This document shows positions 17,663-26,533 of a stretch of 64,000 nucleotides of DNA, piece by piece. The position numbers and the translations under genes were made by a program. The stretch is from Planctomycetaceae bacterium. Its GTDB lineage: Bacteria > Planctomycetota > Planctomycetia > Pirellulales > Pirellulaceae. Numbering within the stretch: the stretch's first letter is position 1; the number at the start of each line of letters is the position of its first letter. The notes beneath the pieces are model-generated. The model searched no databases. It was given only the letters and a program-made list of their open reading frames with translations, and was not told the origin of the DNA. The stretch lies in contig PBNZ01000030.1 in assembly GCA_002723275.1 (NCBI GenBank), positions 162,879 to 226,878 on the forward strand, given 5' to 3'.

Positions 17663-18709
17663 ATGGTTAGGACATGTCTCAGCGTTGTTGTGGCCGGCTT
17701 TGTAGCCGTCGGCATGGCAGCAGATGCTAATGCTGGTTGGGGTTCGTGGGGAGGTTCCTACGGTAGCGTCGGCGGTTCGCATGGATTCCATGGATCGCAT
17801 GGATCGTGGGGTGGATCTTCTGGAGGAGATTCCTCCGGTGGTAGTTGGGGAAGTCAGGGTTTCCACGGCTCAAGCGGCGGTCATATTGGAATTTTCAAGC
17901 GTTGGACGATGAAACATAAGGCTCGCAAAGCAGCTCGCCGCGATTACTTTGCATCCTCCGGTGGTTCGTGGGGTTCTCACGGCAGTAGCGGTGGTAGCAG
18001 TGGTGGCAGCTGGGGTGGGTCGAGCGGTTACGCCTATTCCAGCCATGGCTCGTCGGGCGGATCTTCGGGTGGAACCGTAATCCATGAAGAGCACCATGAC
18101 GGACACCATGACGGACACCACGAGGCAGCCCCTGCCGATTCGGGCGATGCGATTATCGAAACTCCCCCGGCAGAGGGTGACAGTGCAATGCGTCGGAGCA
18201 ACAACGGTGTACTCACCGTGGATGTTCCGGAGGACGCAACGGTCACCGTGAATGGACTGGAAACGACGAGCACTGGAATCCATCGTCGATATGTTTCGAA
18301 GGGTCTCGATCGAGATCTTAACTATCGTTACGAAGTGACGGCAGTTGTAGAACGAGATGGCGAAAAAGTCGAACGCACGCAGGTGACAACCTTGCGAGCC
18401 GGCCAGGTTTCCAGCCTCGCATTTGATTTTGATCAACCCGAGCCTGTTGAAACACGACTGACACTGAACGTTCCCGATGATGCCTCGGTTTTCCTCTCGG
18501 GCGTGAAGACCAAATCGACCGGTGCCCTTCGTCAATTTGCGACGAAGAGAATCGCCGAAGGCCAAAAGTGGAATGATTATCACGTTGTCGTGACGGTTGA
18601 ACGAGACGGTCAAAAGCTGACTCAAGAACGTGAAATCAGCATCAATGGTGGTGATCAGATCGACCTCGATTTTGACTTCAACGAAGCGACGCTTGCTGAC
18701 GCTCGTTAG
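17663..18709 (+). CDS. TIGR03000 domain exported protein with Gly/Ser/His-rich N-terminal half
   Basis: A 348-residue exported protein. It has a signal peptide (TCLSVVVAGFVAVGMAADANA), then a low-complexity region of GGSWGSHGSSGG-like repeats (about 25-140) and an EEHHDGHHDGHH histidine/aspartate cluster that could bind metal. Two TIGR03000 domains follow: residues ~180-250 (LTVDVPEDATVTVNGLETTSTG) and ~262-340 (LNVPDDASVFLSGVKTKSTG). TIGR03000 is a domain known mainly from planctomycetes, and its function is unknown. A strong terminator follows 33 bp after the stop, indicating a monocistronic, well-expressed unit. Confidence 0.9.
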   Translation: MVRTCLSVVVAGFVAVGMAADANAGWGSWGGSYGSVGGSHGFHGSHGSWGGSSGGDSSGGSWGSQGFHGSSGGHIGIFKRWTMKHKARKAARRDYFASSGGSWGSHGSSGGSSGGSWGGSSGYAYSSHGSSGGSSGGTVIHEEHHDGHHDGHHEAAPADSGDAIIETPPAEGDSAMRRSNNGVLTVDVPEDATVTVNGLETTSTGIHRRYVSKGLDRDLNYRYEVTAVVERDGEKVERTQVTTLRAGQVSSLAFDFDQPEPVETRLTLNVPDDASVFLSGVKTKSTGALRQFATKRIAEGQKWNDYHVVVTVERDGQKLTQEREISINGGDQIDLDFDFNEATLADAR

Positions 18710-18741
18710 TTCAAAATCGTTATAACTCGACTAAACAGAAT

Positions 18742-18782
18742 AACCCTCGCAACGCATCAACGTGTTGCGAGGGTTTCTTTTT
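18742..18782 (+). terminator. Rho-independent terminator of the TIGR03000 gene
   Basis: AACCCTCGCAAC at 18742-18753 pairs perfectly over 12 bp with GTTGCGAGGGTT at 18764-18775 across a 10-base loop, followed by TCTTTTT. This is a strong intrinsic terminator directly after the TIGR03000 gene. Confidence 0.9.
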
Positions 18783-18849
18783 GGGGGTGAAGCGAATCAG
18801 ATGCGGCTTGAGGTTTGTGTTTTCGGTCGGCGACGACGATAGAGACTTT

Positions 18850-19491
18850 ATGCCGAAAGAGCAAACAGAGAGTTGGAAGCGATGGAGTCCATTCTGGCGA
18901 GTCACGGCCAGTATGTTGATCGGTCTGCATATTCTCGCTGTCTTTGCGGCGCCCTGGTCTTCGCCGCCTCCGTCACCGTTGCTCGCCCAAGAGCTGACGC
19001 AGGTGATGATGCCCTATCAGGTTTCCGCCTTCTTGAATCATGGATATCGGTTTTTCGCGCCGGATCCTGGGCCGAGTCATATTATTCGATATGAGATGAC
19101 GATGGCTGACGGATCGATCAAACATGGCCGCATGCCCGATCTCCAGGAGCAATGGCCAAGGTTGCTCTACCATCGCCACTTCATGATGACGGAGATGATG
19201 TACAACAACCAGGCTCAGATTAATGACAACCCTCCGTTAAATTTGATGACCGAGGAAGAAAAGAGTCGATTGGCGGCTCGGAACGAAAGAGCCAGAAACC
19301 TGGTCCGGTTGATGAGTGATGGCATTGCGACGCAATTATTGAAGAAGCACCAGGGGGAACGAGTTCATCTCTTTTTGCAACGGCACGAGATTCCCTTTCC
19401 CGAAGCGGTGCAGGAGGGCATGCAGCTTGACGATCCGAGCCTGTATGTCGACCTGGTCGATCTCGGCGAATTCACAGGAGATCGGTCGTGA
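18850..19491 (+). CDS. Hypothetical membrane-anchored protein, partner of HTTM protein
   Basis: A 213-residue protein from ATG 18850 (MPKEQTESWKRW). One membrane segment lies at about residues 17-37 (ASMLIGLHILAVFAAPW), and a soluble region with many Arg/Met/His residues follows. The frame is open from 18781, but that part lies over the terminator. The stop overlaps the GTG start of the HTTM gene (GTGA), so the two are translationally coupled and probably functional partners. I do not recognise a domain. Confidence 0.75.
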   Translation: MPKEQTESWKRWSPFWRVTASMLIGLHILAVFAAPWSSPPPSPLLAQELTQVMMPYQVSAFLNHGYRFFAPDPGPSHIIRYEMTMADGSIKHGRMPDLQEQWPRLLYHRHFMMTEMMYNNQAQINDNPPLNLMTEEEKSRLAARNERARNLVRLMSDGIATQLLKKHQGERVHLFLQRHEIPFPEAVQEGMQLDDPSLYVDLVDLGEFTGDRS

Positions 19492-20549
19492 AGTTGATCA
19501 CGGATTACCTCCGCGAATTAGGATCGGCCGCTTTGACAGGATGGAATCGCTTCTGGTTCAGTCCTAGTGACCCCGCGACGCTTGGCTTTATTCGCATTTG
19601 CACCGGAGCCATGTTGTTCTACACGCATCTGGTGTGGTCGAAGGATTTGCTTGGCTTCTTTGGGCCAGCAGGTAGATTGCCTGCCGAATATGCTCGTAGT
19701 CTCCACGAGTTCAATCTCTTTGCAGACTCAGGGTATGCTTGGAGCCACTTATATTATCTTGAATCGCCTCAGGCTCTCTGGATTTGTCATTTACTGGCGC
19801 TGTTGATCTTGTTGCTGTTCACCATCGGCTGTTGTACGCGCATCACCTCGGTTCTGGCGTTTTTGATTACGGTATCGTATGCCCATCGAGCCGTCGGGGC
19901 CTTGTTTGGACTTGATCAAATCAACGGTTTCCTGGCCCTCTATCTTGCGTTGGGGCCTTCGGGAGCTGCGTTTTCGGTCGATCAGTGGTGGCGTAATCGA
20001 AGGCAGGGGGGGAGCGTCCAGGAACAGCCTCCCCAACTGGTCATGGCCAATGTCTCGCAACGACTGATTCAGGTGCATATGTGCATCGTTTATTTCTTTG
20101 CCGGCGTCGGCAAATTAATGGGACAGACCTGGTGGGCCGGCACAGCACTTTGGGGAGCCTTTGCCAACCTTGAGTACCAGACGCTGGATCTCACCTGGCT
20201 GGCTTGGCATCCAATCGTCGTGAATGTCATGACGCAGCTCATCCTGGCCTGGGAAGTCACCTATCCGGCGCTGATCTGGCCACGGCTTACGCGCCCGCTG
20301 ATGCTTTGTCTAGCAATTCCCTTGCATCTGGGAATCGCCATTGGGATGGGGATGACGACCTTCGGACTGATCATGCTTGTCGGAAATGCTGCTTTCATCT
20401 CGCCTTCATTGCTGCGACGGCTTTTTTCGCCGCGAAAGCAGGCGGAAGACTCAAAGCAGTCCGGAAAGCGGCCGGCAGGGCAGGGGGCTGAAAACCGAAA
20501 TCTGAGTGTCTCCAGCGGAAAACGTCGCCCTCAGACGCAGAGAGTATAA
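19488..20549 (+). CDS. HTTM domain membrane protein (vitamin K gamma-carboxylase-like)
   Basis: A 353-residue polytopic membrane protein. The GTG start overlaps the preceding stop. It shows the HTTM pattern: an N-terminal PATLGFIRICTGAMLFY helix, then GFFGPAGRLPAEYA, LYYLESPQALWICHLL and IHMCIVYFFAGVGKL-like helices. HTTM proteins are distant relatives of vitamin K-dependent gamma-carboxylase; the function in bacteria is mostly unknown. The last ~19 residues (from ENRNLSVSSGKRR) are encoded by the first unit of a 119-bp tandem repeat, so the C terminus was probably replaced or extended by repeat insertion. Confidence 0.88.
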   Translation: MKLITDYLRELGSAALTGWNRFWFSPSDPATLGFIRICTGAMLFYTHLVWSKDLLGFFGPAGRLPAEYARSLHEFNLFADSGYAWSHLYYLESPQALWICHLLALLILLLFTIGCCTRITSVLAFLITVSYAHRAVGALFGLDQINGFLALYLALGPSGAAFSVDQWWRNRRQGGSVQEQPPQLVMANVSQRLIQVHMCIVYFFAGVGKLMGQTWWAGTALWGAFANLEYQTLDLTWLAWHPIVVNVMTQLILAWEVTYPALIWPRLTRPLMLCLAIPLHLGIAIGMGMTTFGLIMLVGNAAFISPSLLRRLFSPRKQAEDSKQSGKRPAGQGAENRNLSVSSGKRRPQTQRV

Positions 20550-20729
20550 GTTCGCCACTTCAGCTTTTCCGGTCCGCCGCTTATACTACTGGCCTTGCTG
20601 GATAGGCGAGGAACCGAAATCTGAGTGTCTCCAGCGGAAAACGTCGCTCTCAGACGCAGCGAGCATAAGTTCGCCACTTCAGCTTTTCCGATCCGCCGCT
20701 TATACTACTGAGCTTGCTGGATAGGCGAG
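20493..20729 (+). repeat. Tandem direct repeat, two 119-bp units
   Basis: Unit 1 (20493-20611) and unit 2 (20612-20729) both begin AACCGAAATCTGAGTGTCTC and end GCTGGATAGGCGAG, with only a handful of differences between them. Each unit holds internal inverted pairs, such as CTGAG...CTCAG and ATAAG...CTTAT, so RNA or DNA hairpins are possible. Unit 1 runs through the 3' end of the HTTM gene; unit 2 lies wholly between it and asd. Confidence 0.93.
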
Positions 20730-20790
20730 AAACTGTCTATCGCGTTTTCGTCGTGTGGTTGTTAAAGAATGCAACGTGGGAGTCGGTTCG

Positions 20791-21804
20791 GTGTATGAAA
20801 GTCTTGCAGTCGTCGGAGCTACCGGAGCTGTTGGTCGTTTGATCCGTCAGTTGTTGGAGGAGCGAGATTTTCCGCTCAAGGATATTCGCTTTCTTGCTTC
20901 GGCTCGTTCAGCCGGAAGTCAGCTGACGTTTCGAGGGGAGTCGGTGACGGTCCAGGAGTTGAAGCCCGAAGCCTTCGATGATATCGACCTGTGCATCGCC
21001 AGTACCCCAGATGATGTGGCCAAAGAATTCGTCCCGTGGGCGGTTGAGCGTGGCACCGTCGTGGTCGACGAAAGTAATGCCTGGCGAATGGACGATACGG
21101 TGCCTTTAGTGGTTCCCGAAGTCAACGGCGACGCAATTGAGAAACACCAGGGGATTATCGCGAGCCCGAACTGCTCGACAACTCAGATGGTTGTCGCGAT
21201 GAAGCCGCTCCACGATTTTGCTCAGATTCATCGAGTGGTCGTCAGCACCTATCAGGCGACCAGTGGAGCAGGGGTGGTGGGTGAGCAAGATCTGATTGAG
21301 GGAACACGGGCAAAGCTGGATGGTGGCAATTATGACTACCAGGCATTTCAGCATCCGATCGCGATGAATGTGATTCCGCAGATTGGCTCGCAAAAACATC
21401 AAGGGTACACCTCGGAAGAGATGAAGATGGTATGGGAAACCCAGAAGATCTTCGGCGATAAATCCATTCAAGTGTGTCCGACCTGTGTGCGTGTCCCTGT
21501 GGAAAATTGCCACAGTGAGAGCATCCTGGTCGAAACCGAAAAGCATATTTCCGTCGAGCAGGCACGCGAACTCTTTGCCACCGCCGAAGGCGTGGAAGTT
21601 GTCGATGATCTCGATACGTCAAAATACCCGATGCCGTGTCAATGTAGCGGTTACGATCCTGTCTATGTCGGCCGGATTCGAGAGGATCTTTCGTCTCCTA
21701 ACGGTTTGGCTTTTTGGTGCGTCAGTGACAATCTACGGAAGGGTGCTGCGACTAACGCGGTGCAGATCGCCGAAAGACTTGTCGCCGCCCAAGCTTCCAT
21801 TTGA
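20791..21804 (+). CDS. asd: Aspartate-semialdehyde dehydrogenase
   Basis: About 337 residues. The enzyme reduces aspartyl phosphate to aspartate semialdehyde in the lysine/threonine/methionine pathway. It has the NADP-binding GATGAVGRL motif near the N terminus, catalytic cysteine C128 in SPNCSTTQ, and the QATSGAGVVGE segment. The GTG at 20791 was chosen because GGGAG lies 8 bases upstream and the protein then begins YESLAVVGATG, as in the family. The frame is open from GTG 20755. It follows the tandem repeat region, and truA follows 11 bp downstream. Confidence 0.95.
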   Translation: MYESLAVVGATGAVGRLIRQLLEERDFPLKDIRFLASARSAGSQLTFRGESVTVQELKPEAFDDIDLCIASTPDDVAKEFVPWAVERGTVVVDESNAWRMDDTVPLVVPEVNGDAIEKHQGIIASPNCSTTQMVVAMKPLHDFAQIHRVVVSTYQATSGAGVVGEQDLIEGTRAKLDGGNYDYQAFQHPIAMNVIPQIGSQKHQGYTSEEMKMVWETQKIFGDKSIQVCPTCVRVPVENCHSESILVETEKHISVEQARELFATAEGVEVVDDLDTSKYPMPCQCSGYDPVYVGRIREDLSSPNGLAFWCVSDNLRKGAATNAVQIAERLVAAQASI

Positions 21805-21815
21805 GTTAGCTCGCC

Positions 21816-22562
21816 ATGCGAGTTCTTCGATTAACTGTCAGCTACGATGGGACTGATTTTTTTGGCTGGCAGTTTCAGCCCGGTAAGCGGACGATTCAGG
21901 AAACACTGGAAACAGCCGTCGAATCCGTGACGGGAGAGAAGCAAAGGTCTCTCGCCAGTGGGAGGACCGACGCGGGTGTCCATGCTCTTGGCCAGGTCGT
22001 GGCGGTCCGAACGGATACAAAACTCGATGCGACAACACTTTGTCGCGCTTTAAATGCGAGACTGCCTGAAGATATTCGTGTCCGAGACGCTGACTTCGCC
22101 GATTCTGATTTTCATCCGATCCGCGATGCCAAATCAAAGCGTTACCGGTATTCGCTTCAGTTCGGTGGGCAGCACGATGTGTTTCGGCGTTGCTTCTGTT
22201 GGCATCTTCATCGTCCGTTAGATCCGGACGTCATGCGAGATGCCGCCCGATTGCTCGTGGGGGAGCAGGATTATGCGAGCTTTCAGGCCTCCGGCGCCCC
22301 TCGAAAGTCAACGGTTCGAAACATTCATCACCTTGAAATTGCCGACGAAATGGTGGATGGCCAGAACTTTATCACTTTTGAGATCGAAGCCAACGGATTT
22401 CTCTACAATATGGTTCGAATCATCGTGGGAAGTCTGGTGCAGATTGGGCTGGGCAAGCAGGACGAGGCGTGGTTAAGGCGGGTGGTCGACGGTCGAGATC
22501 GGAAGCTGGCCGGCCCAACGGCACCCCCTGAGGGGCTTTGCCTGCTTTTTGTCCGGTATTAA
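21816..22562 (+). CDS. truA: tRNA pseudouridine synthase A
   Basis: A 248-residue TruA that forms pseudouridine at positions 38-40 of the tRNA anticodon stem-loop. The catalytic aspartate is D52 in ASGRTDAGVHALGQV, and the N-terminal LTVSYDGTDFFGWQFQP is typical. It is close to the asd gene (11-bp gap), so the two are probably cotranscribed. Full length, no anomalies. Confidence 0.96.
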   Translation: MRVLRLTVSYDGTDFFGWQFQPGKRTIQETLETAVESVTGEKQRSLASGRTDAGVHALGQVVAVRTDTKLDATTLCRALNARLPEDIRVRDADFADSDFHPIRDAKSKRYRYSLQFGGQHDVFRRCFCWHLHRPLDPDVMRDAARLLVGEQDYASFQASGAPRKSTVRNIHHLEIADEMVDGQNFITFEIEANGFLYNMVRIIVGSLVQIGLGKQDEAWLRRVVDGRDRKLAGPTAPPEGLCLLFVRY

Positions 22563-22619
22563 TCGCATAAGATGGTATCGATGCTTGGCATCGATCGCGG
22601 GTGATCTTTTTCGGATCGC

Positions 22620-22644
22620 TGCCTTTTTATAGACTAAAAAGGCA
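22620..22644. repeat. AT-rich hairpin between truA and the kinase gene
   Basis: TGCCTTTTTA and TAAAAAGGCA form a perfect 10-bp stem with a 5-base loop, 58 bases after the truA stop. It could be part of a transcription terminator for asd-truA, but no separate T-run follows. Confidence 0.55.
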
Positions 22645-22719
22645 TTAGTACACTCGGAAAAAGTCAGATATTCGGACCCCTGCACCAAAACGGGGCAGGG
22701 GAATGATGGAAAGTTTTTT

Positions 22720-23571
22720 GTGGCGCGAGATCAAGACTATATCGGTTCCTATCGGATTCTTAAGCTTGTTCGCGCTGGCTCCAGTTGCCAAATCTGGGAG
22801 GCGATGAGTGAATCCGACAATCGGCGCTGTGCGCTGAAGTCGCTGCAAGAAGAGCATCGCGGCGACAAGGAGCAGATTGGGCTGCTAAAGCATGAATTCA
22901 ATGTTGGCCACACTCTGAAACATCCCAATATCATTGAGATTTATGAATATGATGTTGCGAAAGGCCTGCCGTTTATCGCGCTGGAGTATTTTGATTCGAA
23001 TAACTTGAAGCAGTGGATTCGATTGAAGCGAGATGATGCGGAAAGCCGCAGTCATCTTCCTGACGTTATTCGCCGGTGTGCGGAAGGCCTTGCATACCTT
23101 CACCAGCACGACTGGATCCACTGCGACATCAAGCCCGACAACTTTTTGATCAACCGCTCTTATGAAGTAAAACTCATCGACTTTGCGATTGCTCAAAAAG
23201 AAAAAAAAGGACTCAGCCGTTTGTTCGGCGGGAAGTCGAAAATTCAAGGGACTCGAAGTTATATGTCGCCTGAGCAAATTCGTGGGGGGACGTTAGACCC
23301 TCGCAGCGATGTTTATAGCTTTGGCTGTATGTTGTTTGAACTCAGTTGTGGTCGCCCTCCGTTTACCGGAGGAAGTCCCGACGAATTGCTGCAAAAACAT
23401 TTACGAGCGCCGATTCCGAATCTCAATGCCAGCAGTGATGAAGTTAGCTCGGATTACGCCAAATTGGTGACAAAAATGATGGCGAAGAAACCAGAAGATC
23501 GCCCGCATTCAATGTCCCAGTTTTCGGATGAATTTAAAAGTATCCGCATGGTTCGTCCTAAGCGGAGATAG
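22720..23571 (+). CDS. Serine/threonine protein kinase (soluble, single domain)
   Basis: A 283-residue kinase domain with GTG start and no membrane segment. Visible motifs are the nucleotide-binding lysine K40 (CALKSL), catalytic loop HCDIKPDN (D136), the APE equivalent YMSPEQIRG and subdomain IX SDVYSFGCMLFEL. Two departures are seen: the glycine-rich loop reads VRAGSSCQIWEA instead of GxGxxG, and the DFG motif is DFA (154-156). The catalytic Asp and DF aspartate are kept, so activity is possible. accA starts 13 bp downstream; a link to fatty-acid synthesis control is speculative. Confidence 0.92.
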   Translation: MARDQDYIGSYRILKLVRAGSSCQIWEAMSESDNRRCALKSLQEEHRGDKEQIGLLKHEFNVGHTLKHPNIIEIYEYDVAKGLPFIALEYFDSNNLKQWIRLKRDDAESRSHLPDVIRRCAEGLAYLHQHDWIHCDIKPDNFLINRSYEVKLIDFAIAQKEKKGLSRLFGGKSKIQGTRSYMSPEQIRGGTLDPRSDVYSFGCMLFELSCGRPPFTGGSPDELLQKHLRAPIPNLNASSDEVSSDYAKLVTKMMAKKPEDRPHSMSQFSDEFKSIRMVRPKRR

Positions 23572-23584
23572 TCGGAGATTCCTT

Positions 23585-24562
23585 ATGGATCAAGTTAGTC
23601 CCGGTTTGGAATTTGAAAATCCGATCTACGAGCTTGAAGCTCGGATCGAAAAACTTAAGTCGGTTGGGCGCCCTGAGTCTGAAGAAGAGATTCGACGTGT
23701 CAGAGATCAGTTGGCGGATGTGACACGCAATATCTATGAGAATCTTTCTCCATGGCAAGTCGTTAAGGTTGCTCGGCATAAGGATCGTCCTCAGACGGCT
23801 GACTATTTCTCGTTGATGTTTGACGAGTTTGTACCGCTGCATGGTGACCGACTCTTCGGAGATGACTCGGCGATGCTGTCGGGATTTGCCAAGCTCGATC
23901 AATTTAAGGTGATGGTGATCGGCCACCAAAAAGGTCGTACGACCAAGGAACGCACCGAGTGCTATTTCGGCTGTGCTCATCCCGAAGGCTATCGCAAAGC
24001 GCTCTCGAAAATGAAGCTGGCTGCCAAATTTGGCATTCCGGTCATCTGTTTCATCGATACGCCAGGAGCTTATCCCGGGGTTGGAGCCGAGGAACGCGGG
24101 CAGGCGCAGGCCATCGCTGAAAACATGTTTGAGATGTCCCGGTTGAAAACGCCCGTCATTTGTGTGGTGATCGGTGAAGGCGGTAGCGGCGGTGCTCTCG
24201 GGATCGGAGTTGGTGACCGTGTAGCGATGTTGCAATTTTCCTATTATTCCGTCATCAGTCCTGAGGGTTGTGCCGGGATTCTCTGGAAAAGTCATGAGTT
24301 TGCTGAACGAGCTGCGGAAGCTCTGAAATTCACTTCCAAGGATCTCCACGGATTTGGCGTGGTCGATGAAGTGATTGAAGAACCGCTCGGAGGCGCCCAT
24401 CGTGATCATCATCAGGTTGCCAATCGACTCAAGATTTACCTCACTCGTCAGCTGCGAGAATTGGTGAATCTCGACGAGGCCACCTTGCTTCATCAGCGGT
24501 ACGAAAAGTTTCGCCGGATGGGAGTCTTCTTGGATAGCGTTCAAGAGACGGCCGGCGGATAA
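23585..24562 (+). CDS. accA: Acetyl-CoA carboxylase carboxyltransferase subunit alpha
   Basis: A 325-residue subunit that with AccD transfers the carboxyl group from biotin to acetyl-CoA to give malonyl-CoA, the first step of fatty-acid synthesis. Family features are the N-terminal helical part with PIYELEARIEKLK, RPQTADYF, CFIDTPGAYPG, GEGGSGGALGIGVGD and the SPEGCAGILWKS segment. Start ATG 23585 has GGAG 7 bases upstream. It is 13 bp after the kinase gene, probably one operon. accD is not in the window. Confidence 0.96.
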   Translation: MDQVSPGLEFENPIYELEARIEKLKSVGRPESEEEIRRVRDQLADVTRNIYENLSPWQVVKVARHKDRPQTADYFSLMFDEFVPLHGDRLFGDDSAMLSGFAKLDQFKVMVIGHQKGRTTKERTECYFGCAHPEGYRKALSKMKLAAKFGIPVICFIDTPGAYPGVGAEERGQAQAIAENMFEMSRLKTPVICVVIGEGGSGGALGIGVGDRVAMLQFSYYSVISPEGCAGILWKSHEFAERAAEALKFTSKDLHGFGVVDEVIEEPLGGAHRDHHQVANRLKIYLTRQLRELVNLDEATLLHQRYEKFRRMGVFLDSVQETAGG

Positions 24563-24904
24563 TACCCCGGCCCAAGATCGTTGATTTTCGGGGCTTATCA
24601 AACGACTGAAATAAGCTGTGAATCCCGCCAATTTCAGTTCCTTGTAACGTCCGATAATGTTTCTTATGTTCGGTTTTCGGTCGGTTTTTCCCGCAGATAT
24701 AGCCGTTTCGCCGATTTTGGGACGTCGCCGGCGTGCACTGCCCGGCTGAACGGTTCGCGAGCCTGGCGGAACGCTCGGGTCGCCACGAGTAACTCCCCTT
24801 CGAAGATGCCGGGTTTCGTGCCGTCGTCTGGCCTGCAAGAGCCGTCTTTGAGAGGTGTTGATTGGCTTCTTCGGCTTCGGATTTTGGAGCTGTTCCCCCC
24901 TGCC
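24563..24904. other. Intergenic stretch between accA and cvpA-like gene
   Basis: About 340 bases between two convergent genes. A CCCCG...CGGGG pair near 24566-24595 could be a weak terminator for accA. I see no convincing gene; the open frames here lack start sites and family-like sequence. Confidence 0.45.
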
Positions 24905-25555
24905 TTATCGCCGATCGAAGACCCTTAATCGTCGATCGAGATCCGCCGCTGTGCTGCTTCCCGGCTTGATGAGTTCCGTCTTCTCATGAAGCCAATCCTG
25001 CAACTGCTCCATCTCGGCATCCATGGAATGGCTTGAACTGGGCGTGCCTAATTGGTTCCCAAACTCATTAAGGTAAGGATCCAAATAATCGTGCATTTCT
25101 GCCGGCATGATCGCGTCCGCTCGATCCAGCAATTGGGCGATGTAAAAACCTGACTTGGAATCGATGATGTCCTGGCGTTGTTTCTCGCCGAGCAAAGTGA
25201 CCGCGAACAACGTAATGATGATGCACAGGACGCATCCCTTGGCCAAGCCAAGCAACGCTCCCAGTTGTCGGTCAAATCCCGTCAGCTTGGTCCGCTCGAT
25301 GAAACCACGAACAAATCGAAACAGGATCCAGATTGCCAGGGAGGTTCCGACGTAGACGACGAGCATGGCCAGGGCGGTATTCCAGGGGGGCTCGGCGTTA
25401 ATTCTTGAGGCGACGATGTCACGATAGCGAACCGCAACAAAGTAGCTGGCAAATATCGCGAGAATGGAGGCTACCTGCCACACAATCCCTTTACGGAATC
25501 CCATAAAGGTAGCGATGGCCAGGACAATCAACATGATGATGTCATACGGTTGCAT
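24905..25555 (-). CDS. CvpA family membrane protein
   Basis: A 216-residue protein with four hydrophobic helices in the first ~125 residues, in the CvpA arrangement (MQPYDIIMLIVLAIATFMGFRKG start, then DRQLGALLGLAKGCVLC before the last helix). A soluble tail rich in acidic and hydrophilic residues follows. CvpA was named for colicin V production in E. coli and has been implicated in envelope integrity. The gene stands alone, divergent from the YdjM-like gene. Confidence 0.88.
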   Translation of the reverse strand: MQPYDIIMLIVLAIATFMGFRKGIVWQVASILAIFASYFVAVRYRDIVASRINAEPPWNTALAMLVVYVGTSLAIWILFRFVRGFIERTKLTGFDRQLGALLGLAKGCVLCIIITLFAVTLLGEKQRQDIIDSKSGFYIAQLLDRADAIMPAEMHDYLDPYLNEFGNQLGTPSSSHSMDAEMEQLQDWLHEKTELIKPGSSTAADLDRRLRVFDRR

Positions 25556-25759
25556 GCTTTGCTGCCTTGCTTTCGCGGTCCCTGTTCAGGCCCTATTTTG
25601 CCTGCTGTTTTCGGGGGAGGAGTATAGTCACTCGGAAATACCGCCGATAGTCCATTCGTTGCGTTTGTTGATTTGTTGGGTGATTTCGCGACAAGGGCTT
25701 ACCTGAATTACCAGGTTTTGTCTCTATAGGGGGGTAGGTTCCGTCGCAGGAGCGAGAGA

Positions 25760-26506
25760 ATGGCTGGGTTTAAGACTCACATCTCAACGAGCACCGTGGT
25801 CGGCATTGGCTATGGGGTGGCTGGATTTGCGCTCTATGAGATCTCTATTCCGGTTGCCATGGTGTCTGCAGGGCTTTGCAGTGTCGCAGGTATTTTGCCG
25901 GACCTTGATAGTGACTCTGGGAAGCCGGTGCGCGAAATCACAGCATTCTCCGCCGCTGTGGTTCCCATGTTGATGGTTCATCGTCTGCGAGAAGTGGGCC
26001 TCTCTCACGAGATGATCGTGATGACAGGGGGGCTCATGTACATTTTTCTTCGCTTTGGAATTGGCGAATTTTTAAGCCGGTTCAGTGTCCACCGAGGGAT
26101 GTGGCACAGTGTCCCCGCGGCGATCATTGCTGGCATGATAGCGGCTCTGCTTTGTTCGGGAGATTTTCCAGATCGCATGTTCAAGGTAGGGGCCGTGGTG
26201 CTCGGGTATATGGTCCACCTGACCTTGGACGAATTGTGGAGTATCGAGTTTCGTCGCGGGCGAATTCGCTTGAAAAAGTCATCCGGCACCGCCATCAAGT
26301 TTTTTGGCAAGAGTTCAGGCGCGAATTTCGTGGCCTACGCGAATCTGCTTTTGCTCGGTGTCCTGATCGTGGGGGATCCTTCCCTTTCTAAGGTCTTGGA
26401 TGGGCAGGAGGGACAGGTCCATCGCGTGGCTCGAGAGACTTTGCAGGGTGTCGTCGGAGGGCCATCGGAGAGCGACGAAAGCTCCAGCTTTGGAGCCTTG
26501 AGGTAA
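25760..26506 (+). CDS. YdjM-like (DUF457) membrane-bound metal-dependent hydrolase
   Basis: A 248-residue protein with about five membrane helices. Conserved histidine motifs typical of the LexA-regulated YdjM/DUF457 family are visible: FKTHISTSTVVG near the start, ILPDLDSD, SVHRGMWHSVPAA and HLTLDELWS. The conserved His/Asp residues suggest a metal site in the membrane; the substrate is unknown. No SOS-box-like palindrome was seen upstream. It is convergent with dtd. Confidence 0.87.
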   Translation: MAGFKTHISTSTVVGIGYGVAGFALYEISIPVAMVSAGLCSVAGILPDLDSDSGKPVREITAFSAAVVPMLMVHRLREVGLSHEMIVMTGGLMYIFLRFGIGEFLSRFSVHRGMWHSVPAAIIAGMIAALLCSGDFPDRMFKVGAVVLGYMVHLTLDELWSIEFRRGRIRLKKSSGTAIKFFGKSSGANFVAYANLLLLGVLIVGDPSLSKVLDGQEGQVHRVARETLQGVVGGPSESDESSSFGALR

Positions 26507-26533
26507 GCCATGTCCAATGCGGACATGAGCTGC

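Noticed and set aside
23558-24838. Long open frame of about 426 codons on the minus strand over accA
   Set aside because: It lies antisense to accA, which has clear family motifs and a ribosome site; the antisense peptide shows no domain.
24581-24928. Open frame of about 115 codons in the accA-cvpA gap
   Set aside because: It has no ribosome site and no domain-like sequence, and it runs into the cvpA-like gene antisense.
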